Source of the DNA: Nocardioides zhouii
Lineage (GTDB): Bacteria; Actinomycetota; Actinomycetes; Propionibacteriales; Nocardioidaceae
Length of the DNA: 64,000 nt
Direction: 5' to 3'
NCBI RefSeq assembly: GCF_004137345.1
Contig: NZ_SDWV01000003.1
Coordinates: 186,001 to 250,000 of the forward strand
A program made the translations under genes and the position numbers. This document shows, piece after piece, positions 37,263 through 46,560 of this stretch. Each line of letters starts with the position of its first letter. Within the stretch, counting starts at the first letter, position 1. Below the pieces are notes generated by a model. The model was not told the DNA's origin, did no database searches, and saw only the letters and a program-made list of their open reading frames with translations.

Positions 37263-38638
37263 TGGTTCTCCTCTTGATCATGGGGGGAAGTGCTGACGGT
37301 GCTGACGATGGTGGGCCGGAGGTCGTGCTCCGGCGGGGCCCAGGTGGACGGGTCCGCGTCGACCTGGGTGCCCGTGCGGATGTCCTTGACCTGGTGACGG
37401 ATCTCATTCGTGCTGGCGTCGGCCTGGACGAACCAGACGTACGGGATCCCGCGCCGCTCGGCGAAGCGGATCTGCTTGCCGAACTTGGCCGGCGCAGGGG
37501 CGGTCTCGCAGGCGATCTCCCGGGCGCGCAGGGCCGTAGCGACCGCGGCGCTGGCATCGCGGTCGTCCTCGGTGTTGAGGGCGACGAGCACGACGCTCGG
37601 CACGGGCCGGCTGCCGGACAGCACGCCGTCGGCGATCAGGGGGATGAGGGTGCGGGAGACGCCGAAGGACACGCCGACGCCGGGATAGGTCGTACGACCG
37701 TCGCTGGCCAGCGCGTCGTAGCGCCCTCCCCCGCCGACCGACTTCAGCCGCTCATAGCCCGCCATGAAGATCTCCACAACGGTGCCGGTGTAGTAGTCGA
37801 GGCCGCGCGCGATGCGCAGGTTGGCCTCCACGTCGACGCTGTCGCCGGCGACGGCGCGGCAGCCCTCGATCACGGCGGCCAGCTCCTCGAGCCCCTCGTC
37901 GAGCAGCTCATCGGTGACGCCCAGCGCGCGGACCCGCTCGACGAAGGAGGAGTCGCCGACCCGGATGGTGGCGAGGTCCAGGCAGCGCTGCGCCTGCTCC
38001 GGCGTGGTGCCGACCCGCTCGACCAGCATCGTGGCGACCTCGTCGGCCGGGAGCTTGTCGAGCTTGTCGATGACGCGGATCGCGTCGGTCACGTCGTCGA
38101 TGCCCAGGCCCCGGTAGAAGCCCTGGATGAGCTTGCGGTTGTTGAACTGGAACGACAGCCGCGGGATCGGGAGCCGACGCAGCGCGTCGACCATCACCGA
38201 CATCACCTCGACGTCGTGGTGGAAGGGCAGCTCGTCACGACCGACGATGTCGACGTCGGCCTGCGTGAACTGGCGGTAGCGGCCCTCCTGCGGCCGCTCG
38301 CCGCGCCAGGCCGGCTGGACCTGGAAGCGCCGGAACGGGAACTCGAGGTGCCCCGCGTGCTCGAGGACGTACCGCGCGAACGGGACGGTGAGGTCGAAGT
38401 GCAGGCCCAGCTCGGCCTTCGCGTCGGGCGCGGCGGCGATCCGCTGGAGGACGTAGATCTCCTTGTCGACCTCGCCGCCCTTCGCCAGCCGGTCGATCGG
38501 CTCGACCACGCGCGTCTCGATGTTGGCGAAGCCGTGGAGCTCGAAGGTGCGCGACAGAGACGCGATCACCTCGCGCTCGACGGCGCGCTGCGCGGGCAGC
38601 AGCTCGGGGAACCCGCTCAGCGGGCTGATCTTGCTCAT
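37259..38638 (-). CDS. hisS: histidyl-tRNA synthetase
   Basis: The 459-residue class II enzyme has motif 2 [30 protein letters not shown], the histidine motif [20 protein letters not shown], and [10 protein letters not shown]. The C-terminal anticodon domain has [10 protein letters not shown]. The ATG overlaps the MBL gene stop by one base; aspS follows with a 4-base overlap. Confidence 0.97.
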   Translation of the reverse strand: MSKISPLSGFPELLPAQRAVEREVIASLSRTFELHGFANIETRVVEPIDRLAKGGEVDKEIYVLQRIAAAPDAKAELGLHFDLTVPFARYVLEHAGHLEFPFRRFQVQPAWRGERPQEGRYRQFTQADVDIVGRDELPFHHDVEVMSVMVDALRRLPIPRLSFQFNNRKLIQGFYRGLGIDDVTDAIRVIDKLDKLPADEVATMLVERVGTTPEQAQRCLDLATIRVGDSSFVERVRALGVTDELLDEGLEELAAVIEGCRAVAGDSVDVEANLRIARGLDYYTGTVVEIFMAGYERLKSVGGGGRYDALASDGRTTYPGVGVSFGVSRTLIPLIADGVLSGSRPVPSVVLVALNTEDDRDASAAVATALRAREIACETAPAPAKFGKQIRFAERRGIPYVWFVQADASTNEIRHQVKDIRTGTQVDADPSTWAPPEHDLRPTIVSTVSTSPHDQEENQ

Positions 38639-39321
38639 CAGAGGTCCTGGTCGAGGTCGTGGAGGAAGGGGTTGGTGGCGCGCTCGCGCCCGATGGAGGT
38701 CTGCTCGCCGTGGCCCGGCAGCACGACGATGTCGTCGGCCAGCGGCAGCACCTTGCCGGCGAGGCTGCGCAGCATCTTCGCGTGGTCGCCGCCGGGGAGG
38801 TCGGTGCGGCCGATGGAGCCGGCGAAGAGCAGGTCGCCGGAGAACATCACCTCGGAGACGTCCTGCTGCGCGTACGGCGAGCGGAACGTCACCGAGCCCT
38901 CGGTGTGCCCGGGCGTGTGGTCGACGACGAACTTCATGCCGGCCAGCTCGAGCTCGGCGAGGTCGGACAGCTCGCGTACGTCGTCCGGCTCGGCCCACGT
39001 GTGGTTGCCGCCGAGCAGCATCTGGGTCGTCTCGGGGCTCATCCCGGCCATCGGGTCGGCCAGCAGGTGGCGGTCGCTCGGGTGGATCCAGGCGGTCGCG
39101 TCGTACGTGCCGGCGACCGGGGCCACGCACCACATGTGGTCGACGTGCCCGTGGGTGACCAGCACGCTCACCGGCTTCAGCCGGTGCTCGCGGACCACCT
39201 GCTCGACGCCCGCGGCCGCGTCCTTGCCCGGGTCGATGACCACGCACTCGGCACCGGGACCCGTGGCCACGACGTAGCAGTTGGTCCCCCAGGGTCCGGC
39301 GGGGAAGCCAGCGATGAACAC
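38638..39321 (-). CDS. MBL-fold metallo-hydrolase (glyoxalase II-like)
   Basis: The 227-residue protein has PWGTNCYVV, VVIDPGKDA, the zinc motif VTHGHVDHMW (HxHxDH), HTPGHTEGSV, GDLLFAGSIGRTDLPGGDH and VLPGHGEQTSIGRE. This is the short glyoxalase II-like form found beside hisS and relA in actinobacteria (compare Rv2581c). It likely hydrolyses thioesters. The GTG start has aagga upstream. Confidence 0.9.
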   Translation of the reverse strand: MFIAGFPAGPWGTNCYVVATGPGAECVVIDPGKDAAAGVEQVVREHRLKPVSVLVTHGHVDHMWCVAPVAGTYDATAWIHPSDRHLLADPMAGMSPETTQMLLGGNHTWAEPDDVRELSDLAELELAGMKFVVDHTPGHTEGSVTFRSPYAQQDVSEVMFSGDLLFAGSIGRTDLPGGDHAKMLRSLAGKVLPLADDIVVLPGHGEQTSIGRERATNPFLHDLDQDL

Positions 39322-39423
39322 AGCGTCAGTCCTTGCTCGTATGGCGGGTCGGGGGCAGCGGTCTCGTCGTGCCGGGTCGAGTGGTGAGGTGGGAAGCCTA
39401 CCGAGGGCCGTCCGGGCCATGAC

Positions 39424-39429
39424 TACGAT
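39424..39429 (+). promoter_or_regulatory. -10 box (TACGAT) before the DUF349 gene
   Basis: TACGAT, eight bases, then the ATG at 39438. This is compatible with a leaderless transcript; a TTG at 39432 is too close to be used with it. Confidence 0.4.
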
Positions 39430-39437
39430 GGTTGACC

Positions 39438-40700
39438 ATGAGCGCCGACAAGCAGTCCAGCGACGCCGTGGCCCCCGCTGACACAGCGTGGGGCCGGGTC
39501 GCCGAGGACGGCACAGTCTTTGTCCGCACCGCTGACGGGGAGCGTTCCGTCGGGTCCTACGAGGCCGGCACTCCGGACGAGGCCCTGGACTTCTTCACCA
39601 AGCGCTTCGACGAGCTGGAGGGCAAGGTCCACCTGCTCGAGCAGCGGGTGGCGTCGGGCCGGCTCGCGCCGGAGGAGGCGACCTCCTCCGTACGTGCGCT
39701 CCGGGAGCAGGTCGTCGACGCCCACGCCGTCGGGGACCTCGTGTCCCTGGCGGGCCGGCTCGACGCGCTCGCCCCCGTCATCGCGGTCCAGCGCTCGGCC
39801 CGCAAGGAGGAGCGCGCGCAGAAGACCGCGGAGTCGAAGACGGAGAAGGAGAAGCTCGTCGCCGAGGCCGAGAAGCTGGCCGAGGGCACCGACTGGCGCA
39901 ACGGCGCCAACCGGCTGCGCGACCTCCTCGCGACGTGGAAGGAGCTGCCCCGGCTGGACCGGGCCACCGACGACGCACTGTGGCGTCGCTTCTCCACCGC
40001 GCGGACGACGTACACCCGGCACCGCAAGGCGCACTTCTCCGAGGAGCACGAGCGCCGCGACGGCGCCCGCGTCATCAAGGAGCGGCTGGCCAAGGAGGCC
40101 GAGGCGCTGTCGACGTCGACCGAGTGGGGCCCGACCGCGGGTCGCTACCGCGACCTCATGCGCGAGTGGAAGTCGGCCGGACCGGCTCCGCGCGAGGTGG
40201 ACGACCAGCTGTGGCAGCGCTTCCGGGGAGCCCAGGACACCTTCTTCGGTGCCCGCGACGCCGCCAACGCGGCGCTCGACGAGGAGTTCGCCGCCAACGC
40301 GGACGTCAAGGAGCAGATCCTCGTCGAGGCCGAGAAGCTCGTCCCGGTGACGGACCTCGACGCGACCAAGAAGGCCTTCCGCGACCTGGCCGACCGGTGG
40401 GACGCGGCCGGCAAGGTGCCGCGCGACCGGATGAAGGACCTCGAGGCCCGGATCCGCAAGGTCGAGCAGGCCATCCGGGCGGTCGAGGACGAGCAGTGGA
40501 GTCGCAGCGACCCGGAGAAGTCGGCCCGCGCCGACGACATGATCGGCAAGCTCGAGGCCGGCATCGCCGAGACGCAGGCCAAGCTGGACAAGGCCACGGC
40601 CGCCGGCGACGCCAGGCGCACCAAGGACCTCGAGTCCGAGCTCGCCAACAAGCAGGCGTTCCTCGACATGGCACGCAAGGCCGCCGCCGACTTCGGCTGA
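39438..40700 (+). CDS. DUF349 repeat protein
   Basis: The 420-residue, mainly helical and highly charged protein has three DUF349 units. Each carries a block such as WKELPRLDRATDDALWRRF, WKSAGPAPREVDDQLWQRF or WDAAGKVPRDRMKDLEARI. A C-terminal coiled coil follows (IGKLEAGIAETQAKLDKA). The family is cytoplasmic and of unknown function. It is transcribed away from the MBL gene, and its stop codon is the first codon of a REP-like array. Confidence 0.85.
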   Translation: MSADKQSSDAVAPADTAWGRVAEDGTVFVRTADGERSVGSYEAGTPDEALDFFTKRFDELEGKVHLLEQRVASGRLAPEEATSSVRALREQVVDAHAVGDLVSLAGRLDALAPVIAVQRSARKEERAQKTAESKTEKEKLVAEAEKLAEGTDWRNGANRLRDLLATWKELPRLDRATDDALWRRFSTARTTYTRHRKAHFSEEHERRDGARVIKERLAKEAEALSTSTEWGPTAGRYRDLMREWKSAGPAPREVDDQLWQRFRGAQDTFFGARDAANAALDEEFAANADVKEQILVEAEKLVPVTDLDATKKAFRDLADRWDAAGKVPRDRMKDLEARIRKVEQAIRAVEDEQWSRSDPEKSARADDMIGKLEAGIAETQAKLDKATAAGDARRTKDLESELANKQAFLDMARKAAADFG

Positions 40701-40805
40701 CCGGGCACTTCGTGCCCGTCCGGAGCACTGACCGGGCACTTCGTGCCCGTCTTGAGTGGTGACCGGGCACTTCGTTGCGCAACACGGGCACGAAGTGCCC
40801 GATCA
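40698..40805. repeat. REP-like palindromic repeat cluster (family member 1)
   Basis: Three forward copies of accgggcacttcg (starting about 40700, 40731 and 40762, a 31-base period) and one inverted copy (cgaagtgcccg, 40791-40801) lie between convergent stop codons. The unit gggcac-ttc-gtgccc is itself a hairpin, and the third copy pairs with the inverted one over 12 bases. The first copy begins in the TGA of the DUF349 gene. It shares the core with the array at 58.5 kb. Confidence 0.75.
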
Positions 40806-40842
40806 CCTCGGCACGAGCACGAAGGGGGAGCTCACCCTTGAT

Positions 40843-43125
40843 TCAGGCGGTGACGCGGTAGGCGTCGAAGACGCCCGGCACCGCGCGGACTGCGCGGAGC
40901 ACGCCGTCGAGGTGGGCGGCGTCGGCCATCTCGAAGGAGAACCGGCTCTTCGCAACCCGGTCGCGGGTGGTGGAGAGCGTCGCGCTGAGGATGTTCACGT
41001 GGGCGTCCGAGAGCGCCATGGTGATGTCGGAGAGCAGGCGGGCGCGGTCGAGCGCCTCGACCTGGATGTTGACCAGGAAGGTCGACTGCGACGTCGGCGC
41101 CCACTCGACCTCGAGCACGCGCTCCGGCTGGGTGAGCAGGCTGGAGGCGTTCGTACAGTCGCGCCGGTGGACCGAGACTCCCCCGCCCTTGGTGACGAAG
41201 CCGAGGATCGAGTCGGGCGGCACCGGCGTGCAGCACTTGGCGAGCTTGACCCAGAGGTCGTCCACGCCCGGGACGATCACGCCGGAGTCGGTGGGCGAGC
41301 GCTTGGCGCGCGAGCGACCGGTGATCGTGACGCCCTCGGACATGTCCTCCTGCGCGCCGTCGTCACCGCCGTGCAGGTCGATGACCCGGCGTACGACGGC
41401 CTGGGCGCTGAGGTTGCCCTCGCCGACCGCGGCATAGAGGGCGGAGACGTCTGCGTGGTGGAAGTGCTCGGCCACCAGCGCCAGCACGTCATGGGTCATC
41501 AGGCGGGTGAGGGGCAGCCCCTCCTTGCGCATGAGCTTGGCGATCTGGTCCTTGCCGCGCTCGATCGCCTCCTCGCGCCGCTCCTTGGTGAACCACTGGC
41601 GGATCTTGGAGCGGGCCCGCGGTGATTGCACGAAGTTGAGCCAGTCGCGCGAGGGCCCCGACGTGGGCGACTTGGAGGTGAAGACCTCGACCACGTCGCC
41701 GTTGTCGAGCGTCGACTCCAGTGGCACCAGGCGGCCGTTGACCCGCGAGCCGATCGTGTGGTGGCCCACCTCGGTGTGGACGGCGTACGCGAAGTCGACA
41801 GGGGTGGCACCGCCCGGCAGCGGGATCACGTCACCGCGCGGCGTGAAGACGTAGACCTGCGACTGGTTCATCTCGAAGCGCAGGGACTCGAGGAACTCGC
41901 CCGGGTCCTCGACCTCGCTCTGCCAGTCGAGCAGCTGGCGCAGCCAGGTGAGGTCGTCCTTGTCGCCGAGGCGGTCGGTGTCGACGCCGGCCTTGCTGTT
42001 CTCCTTGTACTTCCAGTGCGCGGCGACGCCGTACTCGGCGCGGCGGTGCTGGGAGAACGTACGGATCTGCACCTCGACCGGCTTGCCGGCGGGGCCGATG
42101 ACCGTGGTGTGGAGCGACTGGTACATGTTGAACTTCGGCATCGCGACGTAGTCCTTGAACCGCCCCAGGACCGGGTTCCAGCGCGAGTGGATGACGCCGA
42201 GTGCGCTGTAGCAGTCGCGGTCCTCGTCGACGAGGATCCGGATGCCGACCAGGTCGTAGATGTCGGAGAAGTCGCGGCCGCCGACGATCATCTTCTGGTA
42301 GATCGAGTAGTAGTGCTTGGGCCGGCCGGTGACCTTGGCGTTGATCTTCGCCGCCTTGAGGTCCTGCTCGATCTCGGCGACGACCTCGGCCAAGAACTGG
42401 TCGCGCGACGGCGCGCGCTCGGCGACCATCCGTACGATCTCGTCGTAGATCTTGGGGTGGAGGGTCGTGAAGGCGAGGTCCTCCAGCTCCCACTTGAGGG
42501 TGTTCATGCCGAGCCGGTGGGCCAGCGGGGCGTAGATGTCGAGGGTCTCGCGCGACGAGCGCTCCTGCGAGGCGGCCGGGACGTAGCGCAGGGTGCGCAT
42601 GTTGTGGAGCCGGTCGGCGAGCTTGATCACCAGCACCCGGATGTCGCGCGACATCGCCACGATCATCTTGCGGATGGTCTCGGCCTGCGCCGAGGCGCCG
42701 TACTGCACCTTGTCGAGCTTGGTGACGCCGTCGACCAGCAGCGCGACCTCGTCACCGAAGTCGGCGCGCAGCGCCTCCAGCGTGTACGGCGTGTCCTCGA
42801 CGGTGTCGTGCAGCAGGGCTGCGACGAGGGTCGGCTCGGTCATGCCGATGTCGGCCAGGATCGTGGTGACCGCGAGCGGGTGGGTGATGTAGGGGTCGCC
42901 GCTCTTGCGCATCTGACCGGTGTGCCACTTGTCGGCCTCGGCGTACGCCCGCTCGAGGAGGGCGAGGTCGGCCTTGGGGTGGTTGGCGCGGACAGCGCGG
43001 AAGAGCGGCTCGAGGACCGGGTTCTGGGTCGGCGGACGGGTGCCGACGCGGGCGAGGCGGGCGCGCATGCCGCGCGCGGTCAGGGGTGCCCTGACCTCCT
43101 GCGCGGGGACCTGCTCCTCTGCCAT
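40843..43125 (-). CDS. rel: bifunctional (p)ppGpp synthetase/hydrolase
   Basis: The 760-residue Rel protein controls the stringent response. The HD hydrolase domain has [13 protein letters not shown] with the catalytic HD at 106-107. The synthetase domain has [13 protein letters not shown] and [24 protein letters not shown] domain follows ([20 protein letters not shown]), and a C-terminal ACT domain ends with [12 protein letters not shown]. Both activities look intact. Confidence 0.96.
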   Translation of the reverse strand: MAEEQVPAQEVRAPLTARGMRARLARVGTRPPTQNPVLEPLFRAVRANHPKADLALLERAYAEADKWHTGQMRKSGDPYITHPLAVTTILADIGMTEPTLVAALLHDTVEDTPYTLEALRADFGDEVALLVDGVTKLDKVQYGASAQAETIRKMIVAMSRDIRVLVIKLADRLHNMRTLRYVPAASQERSSRETLDIYAPLAHRLGMNTLKWELEDLAFTTLHPKIYDEIVRMVAERAPSRDQFLAEVVAEIEQDLKAAKINAKVTGRPKHYYSIYQKMIVGGRDFSDIYDLVGIRILVDEDRDCYSALGVIHSRWNPVLGRFKDYVAMPKFNMYQSLHTTVIGPAGKPVEVQIRTFSQHRRAEYGVAAHWKYKENSKAGVDTDRLGDKDDLTWLRQLLDWQSEVEDPGEFLESLRFEMNQSQVYVFTPRGDVIPLPGGATPVDFAYAVHTEVGHHTIGSRVNGRLVPLESTLDNGDVVEVFTSKSPTSGPSRDWLNFVQSPRARSKIRQWFTKERREEAIERGKDQIAKLMRKEGLPLTRLMTHDVLALVAEHFHHADVSALYAAVGEGNLSAQAVVRRVIDLHGGDDGAQEDMSEGVTITGRSRAKRSPTDSGVIVPGVDDLWVKLAKCCTPVPPDSILGFVTKGGGVSVHRRDCTNASSLLTQPERVLEVEWAPTSQSTFLVNIQVEALDRARLLSDITMALSDAHVNILSATLSTTRDRVAKSRFSFEMADAAHLDGVLRAVRAVPGVFDAYRVTA

Positions 43126-43131
43126 GGGTCG

Positions 43132-43137
43132 AGTCTA
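43132..43137 (-). promoter_or_regulatory. -10 box (TAGACT) of a leaderless rel transcript
   Basis: Minus-strand TAGACT, six bases (cgaccc), then the ATG at 43125. It lies in the 59-base gap after apt. Confidence 0.5.
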
Positions 43138-43184
43138 GTGAGGCGCCCTGCAGACCTGTGCGCCACTCTCGCCGCGGGAAGGCG

Positions 43185-43733
43185 TCAGATCGTCAGCAGG
43201 GTGGCGATCGGCAGGTCGCCGGTGACCGAGCGCGGGTCGAGGAAGCCGAGCTCCATCAGCACCGAGGCGCCGACGGCAACGCCACCGCAGGCCTCGATGA
43301 GCTGCCGGGTCGCCACGACGGTGCCGCCGGTGGCGAGCACGTCGTCGACCATGAGCACCCGCTCCCCCGGCTCGATGGCGTCGCGGTGCACCTCGAGGGT
43401 CGCCTCGCCGTACTCGAGCGCGTACGACACGGCGTGGGTGGCACGCGGGAGCTTGCCGTGCTTGCGCACCGGCACGAAGCCGATGCCGAGGGCCAGCGCC
43501 ACCGGCGCGGCGAGGATGAAGCCGCGGGCCTCCATCCCGACGACCTTGTCGACCACGACGTTGCCGTGGTCGTCACGACCGGCGGCCGCGAGCGCGGTGA
43601 TGATCGCGGAGAAGGCATGGTGGTCGGCGAGGACCGGGGTGATGTCCTTGAACGTCACGCCCTCCTGCGGCCAGTCGGCGACGTCGACGGTGAGGCGGCT
43701 CAGCGCCTCCTGCGCCGTACGCCGGTCAGGCAT
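43185..43733 (-). CDS. apt: adenine phosphoribosyltransferase
   Basis: The 182-residue enzyme makes AMP from adenine and PRPP. It has FKDITPVLADHHAF, the KVVGMEARGFILAAPVALAL block and the PRPP motif VLMVDDVLATGGT. Its start overlaps the end of yajC by 8 bases, with no secD or secF in between. Confidence 0.95.
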   Translation of the reverse strand: MPDRRTAQEALSRLTVDVADWPQEGVTFKDITPVLADHHAFSAIITALAAAGRDDHGNVVVDKVVGMEARGFILAAPVALALGIGFVPVRKHGKLPRATHAVSYALEYGEATLEVHRDAIEPGERVLMVDDVLATGGTVVATRQLIEACGGVAVGASVLMELGFLDPRSVTGDLPIATLLTI

Positions 43734-44019
43734 CGTCGACCGGCCCGTCGACCGGCCCGACGGGTGCGTCGAGCTTCGCGATCGCGGCGCGGGCGATCTC
43801 GATCTCGGTGCCCGGGGCGATCTCGAGGCGGGCGCGCTCGTCGTCGAGCGAGCGCACCGTGCCGTAGACGCCGGAGGTCATCATCACGCGCTGACCGACC
43901 TCGATGCTCTCCTGCAGGGCGACGACCGCCTTCTGCCGGCGCTGCTGCGGGCGGACCACCATGAACCAGAACAGGGCCAGGATGGCGACCAGGGGAAGAA
44001 GTGCGGCGAGGTCGTTCAC
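43726..44019 (-). CDS. yajC: preprotein translocase subunit YajC
   Basis: The 97-residue protein has one N-terminal helix (LAALLPLVAILALFWFMVVR) followed by PQQRRQKAVVALQESI and the conserved VGQRVMMTSGVYGTV turn. YajC works with SecD-SecF in the holotranslocon. Here the next gene is apt rather than secD. Confidence 0.93.
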   Translation of the reverse strand: MNDLAALLPLVAILALFWFMVVRPQQRRQKAVVALQESIEVGQRVMMTSGVYGTVRSLDDERARLEIAPGTEIEIARAAIAKLDAPVGPVDGPVDDA

Positions 44020-44087
44020 GGTCGGGGCTCTCCTAGGAGGGTGGGGTGCGTGAGCGCGTGGAGTCTACGCGGCGCTCACCTCTCCAC

Positions 44088-45191
44088 TCACACCTCGTCG
44101 AAGAGGGTGGAGTCGATCGTCGGGATCGCCGGCGGGGTCAGGCCGAGGTGGTGCCAGGCGGCGGGCGTCGCGACGCGCCCGCGCGGCGTACGGGCGAGGA
44201 GGCCGGTGCGGACCAGGAACGGCTCGGCGACCTCCTCGACGGTCTCGCGCTCCTCGCCGACGGCGACGGCGAGGGTCGAGATGCCGACCGGTCCCCCACC
44301 GAAGCGGCGGCACAGCACGTCGAGCACGGCCCGGTCGAGGCGGTCGAGGCCGGACTCGTCGACCTCGAACAGCTCGAGCGCGGCCTGCGCCACCGGCAGC
44401 GTCAGCACGCCGTCCGCGCGGACCTGGGCGTAGTCGCGGACGCGCCGCAGCAGGCGGTTGGCGATGCGGGGTGTGCCGCGTGAGCGCCCGGCGATCTCGC
44501 TCGATCCCTCGGCGGTGAGGTGTACGCCGAGCAGGCCGGCGGAGCGGTGCACGATCTGGTCGAGCTCGTGGGGCTCGTAGAACTCGAGGTGCGCGGTGAA
44601 GCCGAAGCGGTCGCGCAGCGGCCCCGGCAGCAGGCCCGCCCGGGTGGTCGCGCCGACGAGGGTGAAGGGCGGGATCTCGATCGGGATCGCGGTGGCGCCC
44701 GGACCCTTGCCGATGATGACGTCGACGCGGAAGTCCTCCATCGCCATGTAGAGCAGCTCCTCGGCGGGCCGCGACATCCGGTGGATCTCGTCGATGAAGA
44801 GGACGTCGCCCTCGTTGAGGCCGGAGAGAATGGCCGCCAGGTCGCCGGCGTGGGTGATCGCCGGGCCGCTCGTGAGCCGCAGCGGAGTGCTCATCTCGCT
44901 CGCGATGATCATCGCGAGGGTCGTCTTGCCGAGCCCGGGCGGACCGGACAACAGGACGTGGTCGGGCGCCCGGCCGCGGCGGCGGGCGGCCTCGAGGACC
45001 AGGCCCAGCTGGTCGCGTACGCGCACCTGCCCGACGACCTCGTCGAGGGTCTTGGGGCGGAGCGCGGCCTCGACGGCGCGCTCGTCGCCGTCGGCATCCG
45101 CGTCGGTGAGCCGCTGCAGGTGGCTCAGCTCGGCGCCGCTCAGGTCGGCCTCGGTCAGCTCGTCGTCGACGTCGGTGTCGTCCCAGTCCAT
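44088..45191 (-). CDS. ruvB: Holliday junction branch migration helicase RuvB
   Basis: The 367-residue AAA+ motor has FGGGPVG in the winged-helix domain, Walker [10 protein letters not shown], Walker [10 protein letters not shown], sensor 1 [19 protein letters not shown] and the arginine finger region. It has an N-terminal acidic extension ([18 protein letters not shown]). It follows ruvA by 10 bases and drives branch migration with RuvA. Confidence 0.97.
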   Translation of the reverse strand: MDWDDTDVDDELTEADLSGAELSHLQRLTDADADGDERAVEAALRPKTLDEVVGQVRVRDQLGLVLEAARRRGRAPDHVLLSGPPGLGKTTLAMIIASEMSTPLRLTSGPAITHAGDLAAILSGLNEGDVLFIDEIHRMSRPAEELLYMAMEDFRVDVIIGKGPGATAIPIEIPPFTLVGATTRAGLLPGPLRDRFGFTAHLEFYEPHELDQIVHRSAGLLGVHLTAEGSSEIAGRSRGTPRIANRLLRRVRDYAQVRADGVLTLPVAQAALELFEVDESGLDRLDRAVLDVLCRRFGGGPVGISTLAVAVGEERETVEEVAEPFLVRTGLLARTPRGRVATPAAWHHLGLTPPAIPTIDSTLFDEV

Positions 45192-45201
45192 CGCTGCCCC
45201 C

Positions 45202-45801
45202 TCACGCCTTGCTCAGCGTGCGGAGCGCGGCGCGCAGGAGGGCGCCGACGTCGGGCATCTCGCCGGCGTCGGGGGCGACTGCCTCGACCGCCCTCTCGGA
45301 CTCCTTGGTCGACCAGCCGAGCCCGATGAGGCCCTGCTGCACCTGGTCGCGCCAGGGCGCGTGCTGCGTCGCCGCGGCCGCGGCGTGGTGTCCGCCGGTG
45401 GGCGGGCCGATGCGGTCCTTGAGCTCGAGGATGATGCGCTGCGCACCCTTCTGGCCGATGCCCGGCACCCGCGTCAGTGTCTTGACGTCCTCGGTCATGA
45501 TCGCGCGGCGTACGTCGTCGGGGCTCATCACCGCGACGATCGCCTGGGCGACCTTGGGGCCGACGCCCGAGGCGGTCTGCGCGATCTCGAAGATCTGCTT
45601 CTCGTCGTCGTCGAGGAAGCCGAAGATCGTGAGGCTGTCCTCGCGCACGACCATGCTGGTGGGCAGCGTGGCCGGCCGCCCGACGCGCAGCGTGGCGAGG
45701 GTGCCGGGGGTGCACATCAGCTCGAGGCCGACGCCGCCAACCTCGAGCACGGCGCTGTTGAGCGTGACGGCGGCGACCTCGCCGCGGACGAAGGCGATCA
45801 T
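45202..45801 (-). CDS. ruvA: Holliday junction binding protein RuvA
   Basis: The 199-residue protein has the N-terminal OB domain ([20 protein letters not shown]), the helix-hairpin-helix pair ([14 protein letters not shown] and [18 protein letters not shown]), and the C-terminal RuvB-contacting helices ([18 protein letters not shown]). ATGA overlap with ruvC. Confidence 0.96.
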   Translation of the reverse strand: MIAFVRGEVAAVTLNSAVLEVGGVGLELMCTPGTLATLRVGRPATLPTSMVVREDSLTIFGFLDDDEKQIFEIAQTASGVGPKVAQAIVAVMSPDDVRRAIMTEDVKTLTRVPGIGQKGAQRIILELKDRIGPPTGGHHAAAAATQHAPWRDQVQQGLIGLGWSTKESERAVEAVAPDAGEMPDVGALLRAALRTLSKA

Positions 45802-46337
45802 CTGGTTCTCACGATCTTCTGTGCGGCCTTGGCGTTGGCCATGGCCGCCTCGATGCGGGACTGCGCAGCGCCCCGCCAGAGGTGGGTGATGGCCAGCGCC
45901 AGGGCGTCGGCGGCATCGGCGGGCTTGGGCGGCTCGGACAGACGAAGGATCCGTACAACCATCGCGCCGACCTGTGCCTTGTCGGCCCGGCCGTTGCCGG
46001 AGACGGCGGCCTTGACCTCGCTGGGGGTGTGCATGGCGATCGGCAGCCCGCGCCGCGCCGCGACGACGAGCGCGATCCCGCTGGCCTGGGCGGTGCCCAT
46101 GATGGTGCTGGAGTCGGAGCGCGCGAAGACCCGCTCGACGGCCACCGCGTCGGGCCGGTGCTCCTCGATCCAGGCGTCGAGGCCGCGCTCGATGGTGACC
46201 AGCCGCTCCGCGACCGGCAGCGACGCGCTGGTGCGGATGACCCCCACGTCGACCATCGTCAGCGGGCGCCCGACGCTCCCGTCGACCACGCCGACGCCAC
46301 ACCTGGTGAGGCCGGGGTCGATGCCGAGCACGCGCAC
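45798..46337 (-). CDS. ruvC: Holliday junction resolvase RuvC
   Basis: The 179-residue RNase H-fold endonuclease has RVLGIDPGLTRCGVG with the first catalytic Asp, AVERVFARSDSSTIMGTAQA with the Glu, and the terminal DAADALALAITH pair of Asp. GTG start with gagagggg upstream. First gene of ruvCAB and under the LexA-type promoter described separately. Confidence 0.96.
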   Translation of the reverse strand: MRVLGIDPGLTRCGVGVVDGSVGRPLTMVDVGVIRTSASLPVAERLVTIERGLDAWIEEHRPDAVAVERVFARSDSSTIMGTAQASGIALVVAARRGLPIAMHTPSEVKAAVSGNGRADKAQVGAMVVRILRLSEPPKPADAADALALAITHLWRGAAQSRIEAAMANAKAAQKIVRTR

Positions 46338-46359
46338 GCCCCACCCCTCTCGCCGACCG

Positions 46360-46388
46360 ATCGTCCGAACACCTGTTCGTCCCGGCAA
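46360..46388 (-). promoter_or_regulatory. ruvCAB promoter with an embedded LexA (SOS) box
   Basis: On the minus strand TTGCCG (46383-46388) and GACGAT (46360-46365) are separated by 17 bases. The spacer contains CGAAC-N4-GTTCG (46366-46379). GAAC-N4-GTTC is the established actinobacterial LexA core. The box between -35 and -10 would block RNA polymerase until DNA damage. The transcript would start about 15 bases before ruvC. Confidence 0.8.
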
Positions 46389-46470
46389 CGCTAACCTCCC
46401 CCGCCGACGCTCCGGCGTACGACACGCGGGCGCGGGCGCTCTCCCCCGCTCCCGCCCCCGGTCCGCCGCC

Positions 46471-46552
46471 CCCGCTGTAACGCCGGGTTAGTGCTTGTAC
46501 CCCCTAGGTTCCTCGGGGGTGGGTACAAGGAGTAACCCGGCGTTACAGCGGG
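46471..46552. repeat. large imperfect palindrome A (left flank of the nuclease cassette)
   Basis: A perfect 20-base arm (cccgctgtaacgccgggtta, 46471-46490) is repeated inverted at 46533-46552. A second perfect 9-base stem lies inside (46494-46502 with 46521-46529). It starts 8 bases after the nuclease stop codon, so it can also act as its terminator. It matches palindrome B in inverted orientation. Confidence 0.9.
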
Positions 46553-46560
46553 AGTAGGAG

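Noticed and set aside
37274..39277. A long plus-strand frame over hisS and the MBL gene
   Set aside because: Shadow frame; composition is Val/Asp/Gly/Leu-rich as expected from reversed synthetase codons.
40698..40842. Ordinary rho-independent terminator only
   Set aside because: Stems may terminate both genes, but the multiple copies, the inverted copy and the second locus with the same core point to a repeat family rather than a single terminator.
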